Of a stretch of 28,555 nt of DNA, positions 7,383-14,753 are shown piece after piece. This stretch comes from Candidatus Heimdallarchaeota archaeon (lineage in GTDB: Archaea; Asgardarchaeota; Heimdallarchaeia; Heimdallarchaeales; Kariarchaeaceae), in assembly GCA_030668165.1 (NCBI GenBank), contig DAOUUM010000001.1:1-28555 (forward strand), read 5' to 3'. Each line of letters begins with the position of its first letter. Position 1 is the stretch's first letter. Both the position numbers and the translations under genes were made by a program. The notes beneath the pieces are model-generated. The model made no database searches and was not told the DNA's origin. It saw nothing but the letters and a program-made list of their open reading frames with translations.

Positions 7383-8999
7383 ATGGTTGAATCCATATTG
7401 GAAAAACTTCGATTGGGTGAACATGTAAATAGAGAGACTTTGGATCGTGCTGGTGCAATCGATAATGCAATTAGGCATGGGTTACCTATTAATCACAAGA
7501 GTTTAGATGAGATTTTGAAGAATGTTAGACAGCTCGATCCTCTCGATAATATAGAACTTTATAGTAAAATCCAGTCTTTATTTGGTAATTTGAGAAAGTA
7601 CATTTCTGATATCCATGCTCCTACAACAGGAGTAGCCCTTAATGAGTTGGATACAACAGAACTTGATCCATTTGATTATACAGATTTTAATTACAATTTG
7701 TATTCGATTGATGAGATATTAGATTTTTCTGATACTTCGATGGACGAGGAGACTATCCCATTCGAGATGTCCAGGGTTGTTGCCAGGGAACAGAATGAGA
7801 GACTCATAGAATCTTTTGTTAATTTCGATAACGAGATATTCTTACCAAATAGTCCCGATGTAGATAGGAGGGTATATTCACTCGATTTTAATTTCGATTT
7901 GGATATGTCTACCTACACATCCACAGTATATTTTGACGAGTTTTATGGCCGTATGTACATTGATAATGGAACCGGCTTCTATTCACCATTAGATGTGATT
8001 GTCAATGGTACATTGAATCAGGAATTGTTCTTTGAGACTGAAGGTTTGAATTCAGGAGAGATTGAGTTTCAATTATCATTAGGAAAGTCACCCTTGTTGA
8101 TAGGTGATATGGTTGAGCCTATTATTAGATCTATCATGATTACCTATCTCAGGGAAGAAAATAAATTCCATGACTCTATCGGTCCTGATATAATGGCATA
8201 TGTTAATCCTCTTCTGGGTAACCTAGATCCTAGTCAGATTGCTTCCCAATTCTACGAGATCGTTAGAGAGGATGAGATGTCAGCGATCACCCTTTATGAT
8301 TCAGCCGAGAGCATAAATGTAACCCTTGATGATGTGTACACTGATATGGTAAATGCGTTTATCTCCGATTCTTTCTCCTTGATGGACAATGATAGAAATA
8401 ATGAGGGGTCCTCATCTTTGATCACTCAGTTAGAACTCGATAGTATAGAAGAGAGGAATAGGATTAATTATCTCACATTTTCCAACATCCCCAGTAGTGA
8501 AATAAGGAGCAAAGTTTTTGGAAATAGTATGGAATTCCAAATGTTCAGGTTCGATATGTTTTTCGATACCTCCATATATTCTATGTACTATTCCATGGCG
8601 GATAATATTGCCTTGAGTCCTCTTTCAGCTCCAGTAATGATGCAGGATTCTGAGTTTGGTAGTTGTTCTGCAGATTTGCAGACTTACTTCGGTATGGATC
8701 ACACATCTATTTTGGATAGTCGAACGACCGTAAGTAATCTGAAGGAATTCTACCAGAGATATACTCAAAAATACTCTGATCTCGTAGAGGTTCATGGTGG
8801 GACTTCTTGGGTTGATATTGGCCAGTTATACTATCGCGCCGATGGAAACGTATTTGATATGTTCGACATACTACGGCGTGATTCCGCAGATTTGCCCAAC
8901 CATATCCAGTTGATATTGAATAAACTAATTTCACTAAACCTAGCTACTAAACAGGGTCAGGTACTACTTGTGAAGTATTTAGATCACATCAAGTACTGA
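7383..8999 (+). CDS. Large acidic protein, family not recognised
   Basis: The 538-residue product starts with ATG. I see no signal peptide, membrane helix, Walker motif or zinc site. The composition is rich in Asp, Glu, Ser, Ile and Phe, so the protein is acidic and probably soluble. An N-terminal helical part (1-75, with repeated LDRAGAIDNAI and SLDEILKNVRQL units) precedes a region rich in Asp and Phe/Tyr (100-230: YSLDFNFDLDMS, YFDEFYGRMYIDNG) that looks like beta structure. Helical segments at about 250-330 and a C-terminal helix (LPNHIQLILNKLISLNLATKQGQ) follow. It lies with the LRR gene between two copies of the Nudix 3' end, so it may be part of inserted cargo. Function unknown. Confidence 0.75.
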   Translation: MVESILEKLRLGEHVNRETLDRAGAIDNAIRHGLPINHKSLDEILKNVRQLDPLDNIELYSKIQSLFGNLRKYISDIHAPTTGVALNELDTTELDPFDYTDFNYNLYSIDEILDFSDTSMDEETIPFEMSRVVAREQNERLIESFVNFDNEIFLPNSPDVDRRVYSLDFNFDLDMSTYTSTVYFDEFYGRMYIDNGTGFYSPLDVIVNGTLNQELFFETEGLNSGEIEFQLSLGKSPLLIGDMVEPIIRSIMITYLREENKFHDSIGPDIMAYVNPLLGNLDPSQIASQFYEIVREDEMSAITLYDSAESINVTLDDVYTDMVNAFISDSFSLMDNDRNNEGSSSLITQLELDSIEERNRINYLTFSNIPSSEIRSKVFGNSMEFQMFRFDMFFDTSIYSMYYSMADNIALSPLSAPVMMQDSEFGSCSADLQTYFGMDHTSILDSRTTVSNLKEFYQRYTQKYSDLVEVHGGTSWVDIGQLYYRADGNVFDMFDILRRDSADLPNHIQLILNKLISLNLATKQGQVLLVKYLDHIKY

Positions 9000-9066
9000 T
9001 TTATCTGAATCCTTGAATCATTTTCATAAAAATTCAATTATTTACACGATTCGGCATTGTCTAACT

Positions 9067-9075
9067 TTATATATG
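9067..9075 (+). promoter_or_regulatory. TATA box of the LRR gene (leaderless arrangement)
   Basis: ttatatatg is centred about 25 nt before the GTG at 9095, with no Shine-Dalgarno between. This spacing decides the GTG start. Confidence 0.45.
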
Positions 9076-9094
9076 TAAATTATATAGATTAATT

Positions 9095-9838
9095 GTGGCA
9101 AAAACATATACTTATGAGGAGAGACGTGTCATCCTCGATAAGCTGTATCCAGATTATTTAGCTGCAGTAGAGCTTGAGTACAGGATACATGATTTTGTTA
9201 TCTCACCAGGGCTACCAGGTAATATTTTCTACAATGGTATAGTAAATCTGAAGAAAGGTGATCTGCCTTTTCTGTCTCAAACTATGCTTAAAAGCCCTGT
9301 TCTCTCGTCTCTAAATATTGATATAGACGCCTTAACAGAGGATTTTGTCTCCAAGAGTATTATTCTGCCTGATTGGGTTAGTATTGATATTCGACTTGGG
9401 GAGGATGAATACCCGGATTATAGTATGTTGGGTAAATTCCAGGCAATAACTAATCTCGATATGGTCTACAATGAGGAGGTTGGGATTCAGCTTGCTAAAC
9501 TCAAGAATTTGAAGGTATTATATTTGGACATGCAAGGATCCGATAAAATTCCTGAATTTATTTTCCATCTAGATCTTACTCATTTAAGTCTACTTGATAT
9601 AAATATTGAGGTTTTACCCAAAGAGATTGCTAATTTGAAGAATTTACAATATATTAAATTAATTGGTGATCCTACCCTACAGGATATCACCAGCCTTGCT
9701 TCTTTGAATAAACTAAAAACTGTGTTTATTGTTGATTGGGATATTAAAATACCGGAAGGCTGGGATTTGTACAACCTCCAAGCTCCTTTCAGTATCGATA
9801 AACCTGAGCTTTCGGAATTTTTAGTGGCGTTAATGTGA
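9095..9838 (+). CDS. Leucine-rich-repeat protein
   Basis: The 247-residue product has about five leucine-rich repeats between residues 113 and 222: FQAITNLDMVYN, LAKLKNLKVLYLDMQG, HLDLTHLSLLDI-(N)IEVLPKEI, NLKNLQYIKLIGDP and SLNKLKTVFIVDWDIKIPEGW. The LP-x-E-I and LKNL spacing fits the typical 22-24 residue LRR used for protein binding. The first 110 residues are helical and unrecognised (MAKTYTYEERRVILDKLYP). No signal peptide, so it is probably cytoplasmic. The start is GTG, 25 nt after a TATA box. It follows the 538-residue orphan and precedes the broken Nudix copy. Partner unknown. Confidence 0.75.
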   Translation: MAKTYTYEERRVILDKLYPDYLAAVELEYRIHDFVISPGLPGNIFYNGIVNLKKGDLPFLSQTMLKSPVLSSLNIDIDALTEDFVSKSIILPDWVSIDIRLGEDEYPDYSMLGKFQAITNLDMVYNEEVGIQLAKLKNLKVLYLDMQGSDKIPEFIFHLDLTHLSLLDINIEVLPKEIANLKNLQYIKLIGDPTLQDITSLASLNKLKTVFIVDWDIKIPEGWDLYNLQAPFSIDKPELSEFLVALM

Positions 9839-10059
9839 CCATGGACTCTCTCTGACTGGCACAAAAGGACCTACTCTATACATCACACTGGTATCATAAT
9901 CCATGCTACCATCCGATTTCTGATTCCTCATTCCCTCTTGTCTTTAGATTCCTGTTGTAAATTTTTCAAATAAATGGAAAAAATATATCGAAAATCAAAA
10001 TATTTAGAATAACCCACCCTTTTTAGCAAAACATTGAAAGGCAGTCCGATTGATTATAT

Positions 10060-10185
10060 GTAGAACTATTTGAGGACCATCTAGCCATATTTGATTATTT
10101 CAAGAGTTCTAAATTCATAAATAATATATGTTCCATTAGTTTACTGGATTCAAACGGTCATAATGGCGCATTTAACCATTTTTAG
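10060..10185 (+). pseudogene. Broken second copy of the Nudix gene 3' end
   Basis: In frame, this stretch reads VELFEDHLAIFDYF, KSSKFINNICSISLLDS and then a shifted tail ending at TAG 10183-10185. It matches the last part of the Nudix protein (VEQLKLLEEDLAIFEHY ... NNICSINLLDSKVL) with a three-codon gap and, near the end, an indel that moves the stop out of frame. A TGA lies upstream in the same frame and the Nudix box is absent. Several changes are synonymous or conservative (cta/ctt, ttt/ttc, D/E, F/Y). This suggests the copy diverged while it was still a coding paralogue, before being truncated. Confidence 0.65.
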
Positions 10186-10272
10186 GTAAAACTAGCATAC
10201 TAATTTATAAAGCATATGAATTACAATCATATTTATCAATTGATTTATATAATTTTTTCAGATAAGATTTTA
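10060..10272 (+). repeat. Copy B of the diverged direct repeat
   Basis: Matches 7100-7323, continuing past the coding part through taatggcgca, ctagcatac-taatttata, catatgaat and aagatttta-like blocks. The two copies enclose the 538-residue and LRR genes. Confidence 0.65.
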
Positions 10273-10339
10273 AGCTCAATGAAAAATAAATGTTAAATAT
10301 AAATCTTTCTGAACGAATATCGAAGAGGAAAAATACATA

Positions 10340-10351
10340 GATTTATATATG
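10340..10351 (+). promoter_or_regulatory. TATA box of the tfb gene
   Basis: atttatatatga is a strong TATA match. Transcription would begin near 10370, leaving a leader of 50-65 nt. The leader contains GGGGTG (10421-10426), which could act as Shine-Dalgarno for a start near 10434. Confidence 0.4.
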
Positions 10352-10433
10352 AAAAAAAACAGAGAATCAGTAGCGATAATTTTTTGGTGGAATTAAATTT
10401 CGATAAATTTTAAACTGCCTGGGGTGTATACTA

Positions 10434-11384
10434 ATTTCAAGACCAAGTCCAAATAATAAAGCTAAGAAGAGAGAGGAAATACAACAACGCTGTCCTGATT
10501 GTGGAAGCTCATCAACAATCCAAGACATGCAACGTGGAGATATTATCTGTCGAGATTGTGGTGCGATCATCGAAGATTCATTAATCGATGACGGACCAGA
10601 ATGGAGGGCTTTCAACTCAGCAGAGCGTTCCAAGAGGTCACGTGTTGGATCTCCAACAACCTATACTGTGCATGACAAGGGTTTATCAACACAGATAGGC
10701 TGGGAGGATCGTGATTCATACGGTAAAAAACTATCTCCAAGCCAGAGATCACAGATTTATAGACTGCGAAAATGGCATATCCGAACCAGAGTTCATTCGT
10801 CAGTAGATCGTAATCTTGCACAGGCCATGTCTGAGCTTGACAGGCTGTCATCCCAATTGGGACTGCCAAGATCTGTAAAAGAGACTGCATCTGTTATCTA
10901 CAGATCAGCAATCAACAAGAGACTGATCCGTGGAAGATCGATTGAGGCCATGATTGGTGCCGCAGCATATGCAGCAGCCAGACAGAGACGTGTACCAAGA
11001 ACTCTTGATGAGATTGCAAGAAATTCAAGAATTAATAAGAAGGAACTGGGTAGATGTTATCGTCTGATGATCCATGAGTTGAATCTCAAAATACCACTGG
11101 CCAATCCAACTGATTATATTGTCAGGTTTGCAGCAGATCTGAAACTCACAGGTGCAACTGCACGTAGAGCAATCGATCTGGTGAAAGAGGCCAAGCAAAA
11201 AGGTCTGACCGCTGGAAAAGATCCAACAGGACTTGCCGCAGCTGCTATCTATATCGCTGGAATTATTGAGGGTGAGAGAAGAACCCAGAGAGAGATTGCA
11301 GAGACTGCAACTGTTACTGAGGTAACTGTGCGTAATCGTTACAAAGAATTAGTTAGAAAATTAGAGATTGCTGTAGCATTATAA
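10434..11384 (+). CDS. tfb: Transcription initiation factor B (TFB), start unusual
   Basis: TFB brings RNA polymerase to TATA-TBP promoters. The N-terminal zinc ribbon is C-P-D-C (10491-10502) and C-R-D-C (10548-10559). The B-reader/linker follows (PEWRAF, RVGSPTTYTVHDKGLSTQIGW), then two cyclin folds (RNLAQAMSELDRLSSQLGLP to RTLDEIA; DYIVRFAADLKLTG to the C-terminus). The first ATG in frame is 10527, but this would remove the first zinc pair, so the real start is upstream. From the stop at 10404-10406 to 10527 there is no in-frame ATG, GTG or TTG. I place the start at ATT 10434, seven nt after GGGGTG. The alternative is GTG 10424 joined by a one-base frameshift in the aaataataaa run (10451-10460). 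Confidence 0.9.
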   Translation: MSRPSPNNKAKKREEIQQRCPDCGSSSTIQDMQRGDIICRDCGAIIEDSLIDDGPEWRAFNSAERSKRSRVGSPTTYTVHDKGLSTQIGWEDRDSYGKKLSPSQRSQIYRLRKWHIRTRVHSSVDRNLAQAMSELDRLSSQLGLPRSVKETASVIYRSAINKRLIRGRSIEAMIGAAAYAAARQRRVPRTLDEIARNSRINKKELGRCYRLMIHELNLKIPLANPTDYIVRFAADLKLTGATARRAIDLVKEAKQKGLTAGKDPTGLAAAAIYIAGIIEGERRTQREIAETATVTEVTVRNRYKELVRKLEIAVAL

Positions 11385-11578
11385 ATTAATAATATTCCTG
11401 AAATAGCATTGAGTAGCCATAATTAGATAATCGATTAATTAATTCTTATATTTTATAATATATTAAATATATGTAAATCATAATTGACAATGACATGATG
11501 GGTTATGATTTGTGTACAATCCAATTTGGATAGGTAAATTTGAATTTCCTATGCAATTTAACCCAAGTATCAGAAGCA

Positions 11579-11591
11579 GTTTTTATATATC
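11579..11591 (+). promoter_or_regulatory. TATA box of the ATPase gene
   Basis: gtttttatatatc lies about 60 nt upstream of the ATG at 11647. The leader carries an AGGGATGA stretch (about 11631-11638) that could help ribosome binding. By eye only. Confidence 0.35.
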
Positions 11592-11646
11592 CGTTTTATT
11601 AACTAATTAATTAATAATAAATCATAACTAGGGATGACATAATACA

Positions 11647-13074
11647 ATGCGATTTCATAATAGAGAACGAGAACTGAAAATATTGGATAATATGTACAAT
11701 TCTGACCAGTTTGATTTTGTGATGGTACATGGAAGGAGAAGAATAGGAAAAACATATCTACTCAGATATTTTGTGCAGGACAAAAGGTCTGCATTCTACG
11801 TGGCTAACAAACAGGTTGCATCAATTCAGCTCCCTAGATTGTACGCATCAGTCTCCAAGAATATAATCGGTGACAAACACAGGTATACATTCACAAGTAT
11901 AGAGGATTTCTTTGATTGGCTTACTGATCAAATAGATCAATTAGATGAAAAGTTAATTGTAGTACTTGATGAGTTTCAGTATCTTGTCGAAATTCTGCCA
12001 AGTCTACCCTCTATTATGAAATCCTGGATTGAGAATCACTGGAAAAATAAGAATTTCATGCTGATCATTTGTGGATCTGAAATTGGTATGATGCTTGATC
12101 TAGTGAGTATCTCACAACCACTCTATGGAATGATTACTTCTAAATTAGAAATCAATTTATTCAAATTCTACGAGGTAATGCCCATGTTTCCCAGTCTGGA
12201 TATCGATACAGTAGCCCAGGTTTACGCAATATTTGGGGGATCACCCGGCTACCTGGTTTACTACGATGTGAATAAATCATTGATTGAAAATATATTTGAT
12301 ACGATATTATCCTATGGCCATAAATTATTTGATGAGCCAAGTAATCTTGTTCAGGCAGAATTACCAAACAATTCAGTATATATGGATATATTATATGCAA
12401 TTGCCACGGGTAACAACAAGATTTCAGAAATCGCAGGTTTGATCAAAAAAGACGCAAGAAATATTCCGAGTTATACATCTAGGCTTGAAAAACTGGGTTT
12501 GATCGCCAAATTGATTCCAATCAATGAAAAATCCAAGTCAAGAAATACTCGTTATCACATAAGTGATTTCTTCTTTAAATTCTGGTTTAAACTCATATTT
12601 CCTAACAATACTGCAATAGAAGAGGAAGATTATGAATTCATGAAAACTATGATAACTAGTAATTTGGATAACATTATGGGAGCTACCATGGAAATAATTG
12701 TAATTCAACTGATAAAAAAGATGAATTCCCAGGGATTATTACCATTAAAAGCAGATCCAAAGAAGATTGGTAACTGGTGGAATAGCACTGGTAAGTCAAT
12801 TGAACTCGATTGTATCGCCTTGGACAGATACAAATCACCTAAAAAAGCTCTGTTCCTTGAGGTAAAATGGGGAAAAAGAATTAATCAGAGACAGGAATTA
12901 TCCAAATTAATTGATAAGGTGGATAATACCTATTTTGAGAGCATTCCTGAAAAATGGTACGGTATTATTACAAGAGGTTTTGATTCCAAACAGATGGTAT
13001 CTGGATCAATTGCATTCTCTGATTTGATAAATTCAGTGAATAGAAATGTTAAACTAGGATTTTACAAATTATAG
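11647..13074 (+). CDS. Archaeal AAA+ ATPase of the DUF234 type with PD-(D/E)XK-like C-terminal domain
   Basis: The 475-residue product starts with the family signature F-x-NRERELKIL. Walker A is GRRRIGKT (29-36) and Walker B is IVVLDEFQYL (D108-E109), with a sensor-like LIICGSEIG at about 138-146. A winged helix at about 250-310 (ISEIAGLI, SYTSRLEKLGLI, YHISDFFFKFW) leads to the C-terminal DUF234 region. D388 in IELDCIAL and E405-V-K407 in FLEVKWGK fit a PD-(D/E)XK nuclease core. These ATPases are common as dispersed, often mobile-element-linked genes in archaea; their function is not settled. It sits between tfb and a broken copy of the tfb 3' end that begins five bases after its stop codon. 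Confidence 0.9.
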   Translation: MRFHNRERELKILDNMYNSDQFDFVMVHGRRRIGKTYLLRYFVQDKRSAFYVANKQVASIQLPRLYASVSKNIIGDKHRYTFTSIEDFFDWLTDQIDQLDEKLIVVLDEFQYLVEILPSLPSIMKSWIENHWKNKNFMLIICGSEIGMMLDLVSISQPLYGMITSKLEINLFKFYEVMPMFPSLDIDTVAQVYAIFGGSPGYLVYYDVNKSLIENIFDTILSYGHKLFDEPSNLVQAELPNNSVYMDILYAIATGNNKISEIAGLIKKDARNIPSYTSRLEKLGLIAKLIPINEKSKSRNTRYHISDFFFKFWFKLIFPNNTAIEEEDYEFMKTMITSNLDNIMGATMEIIVIQLIKKMNSQGLLPLKADPKKIGNWWNSTGKSIELDCIALDRYKSPKKALFLEVKWGKRINQRQELSKLIDKVDNTYFESIPEKWYGIITRGFDSKQMVSGSIAFSDLINSVNRNVKLGFYKL

Positions 13075-13079
13075 TCAAA

Positions 13080-13160
13080 ACTGCAACTATCACAGAGGTG
13101 ACCTTGAGGAATCGGTACAAGGAATTAGTTAGAAAATTAGAGATTGCGGTTGCATTATAA
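13080..13160 (+). pseudogene. Broken second copy of the tfb 3' end
   Basis: The 26 codons plus TAA read TATITEVTLRNRYKELVRKL then EIAVAL, against TATVTEVTVRNRYKELVRKL then EIAVAL at the end of tfb (11304-11384). By eye there are about a dozen substitutions in 81 positions, nearly all synonymous; only V to I and V to L change the protein. Such a pattern means the two ends diverged while both were coding. The match starts abruptly five bases after the ATPase stop, with no start codon, so this is a remnant. Confidence 0.8.
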
Positions 13161-13274
13161 ATTAGTAACATTGTATTATATCAGTTCGCGATTATTAATA
13201 AAATAAAGGATAATAGATTTGGGTTTGAATAGCCTGAAAACAGACAATCTGATATATCGCCAAAATTGTTTAAT

Positions 13275-13802
13275 ATGTTCAAACATAATATTTATGCAAT
13301 GACGATGTATGACATGGGAGCAATTTATGTTAATTCAATTCCATTTTATTTACCTGCAGTTCTACTATCTGTCCTTTACCAGAATAAGCCAGATTTCAAA
13401 CTCAAACTTTCCACTTTATTTCCCAGTGATCCTTACATTACTCCTTGGATATTTGGTATTTTTCAGGTTTTATTATTATATATAGCCAGTATCTACGAGT
13501 TATATAATATAGTGTTTTATCTCCTTCCTTTATTCTTGATGCTTGGGATTATAATATCTATGGATAAAACAAGTAAAGATTTCCATCTAGCAGCTGTCAG
13601 TGTTATTTGGATAATTATATCCTTGTTGCTTTTCCTTATCCCATTTAGGGAGTACTACCAATCATTATCGTTAATGCAACTTTATACAACTTCTCACATA
13701 ATTATTTATTGGTTAAACTTTCCTGTTATTCAAATTGTCAATGTAGTCGTTTTTTATCTGATTTGTAGAAACAAAATCAGGATTTATCGTTATGTAAAAT
13801 AA
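13275..13802 (+). CDS. Small integral membrane protein, family not recognised
   Basis: The product is about 175 residues with five or more hydrophobic segments (about 20-40, 60-80, 82-100, 107-125 and 145-165 from the ATG at 13275). It is rich in Ile, Leu, Tyr and Phe and ends in the basic tail RNKIRIYRYVK. A TTG at 13266 is in frame (adding three residues), but I prefer the ATG. No motif points to a function. It lies just downstream of the tfb remnant and converges with the GTPase gene. The low-complexity hydrophobic composition makes family assignment unsafe. Confidence 0.6.
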   Translation: MFKHNIYAMTMYDMGAIYVNSIPFYLPAVLLSVLYQNKPDFKLKLSTLFPSDPYITPWIFGIFQVLLLYIASIYELYNIVFYLLPLFLMLGIIISMDKTSKDFHLAAVSVIWIIISLLLFLIPFREYYQSLSLMQLYTTSHIIIYWLNFPVIQIVNVVVFYLICRNKIRIYRYVK

Positions 13803-13868
13803 CTCTCAAATCAATACTTTTTTCGAATATTATTCTATACGATCATTTAATATTGTAATAACATCAAT

Positions 13869-14432
13869 TTATGCAGAACTTCTTGAACTCATCACATTCT
13901 CAATATTCTCAACCAGTCTGATAAAAGCATCCTCTACATTATCACCTGATTTGGCAGATGTCTCAACATAGGGTATATCAAATCCTGCCCAGCTGGCAAG
14001 CTCTGCTGCATAGCCGGCACCCTCTTCGTAGGTAACCTTCTCCTGCTCTGTTCCCCTCAGATCACTCTTATTGGCAATCAGGATAACTGGAACTATTCGA
14101 TTTGAATTGTTCTTTATCAGCTCTCCGATCCATTGAGCAACCTTCTCAAAGGTATCTCTTCTTGAGATATCATAGATCAGCAGAGCACCAGTGGTTCCAT
14201 TGTAGTAAACTTCTCTCACCTTGGAAAATCGTGGCTGACCTGCAAGATCCCATATCTGTAGGGTGACTTCCTCGTTATTTACCTGCATGCGCTTGACGGC
14301 AAAATCAGCACCAATAGTGATCGTGTAGTTCTTCTTGAAAGTGTCTCCAAGGTAGCGTGTTTTAATCGCTGTCTTGCCTACTGCGCCTTCTCCAAGAAGC
14401 GTTATTTTAAATATTTTTTTACGTCGACTCAC
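13869..14432 (-). CDS. Rab/Ras-type small GTPase
   Basis: The 187-residue product has the whole G domain. G1 is GEGAVGKT (14-21), G2 has T39 in TITIGADF (Rab-like), G3 is WDLAGQ (61-66) with the catalytic-type glutamine Q66, G4 is NKSD (121-124) and G5 is ETSAK (157-161). Such Ras-superfamily proteins are a hallmark of Asgard archaea; in eukaryotes they control membrane traffic and signalling. The tail ends SSRSSA with no CaaX or CC box, so membrane attachment by prenylation is not indicated. The start is GTG. A TATA box lies about 30 nt upstream. It is transcribed divergently from the coiled-coil protein at 14754. Confidence 0.93.
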   Translation of the reverse strand: MSRRKKIFKITLLGEGAVGKTAIKTRYLGDTFKKNYTITIGADFAVKRMQVNNEEVTLQIWDLAGQPRFSKVREVYYNGTTGALLIYDISRRDTFEKVAQWIGELIKNNSNRIVPVILIANKSDLRGTEQEKVTYEEGAGYAAELASWAGFDIPYVETSAKSGDNVEDAFIRLVENIENVMSSRSSA

Positions 14433-14753
14433 GATGTTTTCCCTTCGGTCTATTTATCCCTTATAAAATATATCTCGATCTCCATATTTAAAACATTTCT
14501 TTTCTAATCTCTAAGTTCGTAAGAACAATTGAGTGAATTCGTATTTGAGATCATATATTTATAAGCTTTCTAGGCGAATTATCTTCATATCAGATGATGT
14601 GGATTATAAATAGATGAAATATGTGTTTATCGAATTACTATGAAAATATCCTTGTTCGATCTAATCAAAAGTCTCATTAATAATAAAAGAAATAATTTAG
14701 TTTAAAATCAAATAGTTTTATTAAAGTAGAAGATTAATTATGAATGATTAGAG
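14433..14753. other. Divergent promoter region between the GTPase and the 203-residue protein
   Basis: Holds a TATA box for the GTPase on the minus strand near 14461-14470 and a plus-strand one near 14715-14725 (gttttattaaag). Another strong TATA-like run (atatatttataag, about 14553-14565) has no clear gene after it. No ORF with a recognisable pattern. Confidence 0.4.
14461..14470 (-). promoter_or_regulatory. TATA box of the small GTPase gene
   Basis: On the minus strand this reads tattttataa, about 30 nt before the GTG at 14432, leaving only a few bases of leader that include GAAGGG. Confidence 0.4.

Larger units (their letters stand above)
9839..10433. other. Intergenic region holding the Nudix remnant, the repeated spacer and the tfb promoter
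   Basis: No intact gene was seen on the plus strand. From 10060 to 10272 it repeats the 3' end and downstream spacer of the Nudix gene. A 33-codon minus-strand ORF (9830-9931) is open but has no recognisable pattern. The tfb TATA box lies near 10340. Confidence 0.5.

Noticed and set aside
9830..9931. 33-residue minus-strand ORF with a purine-rich run before its ATG
   Set aside because: Too short, no recognisable motif, overlaps the 3' end of the LRR gene by nine bases. Not enough support for a gene.
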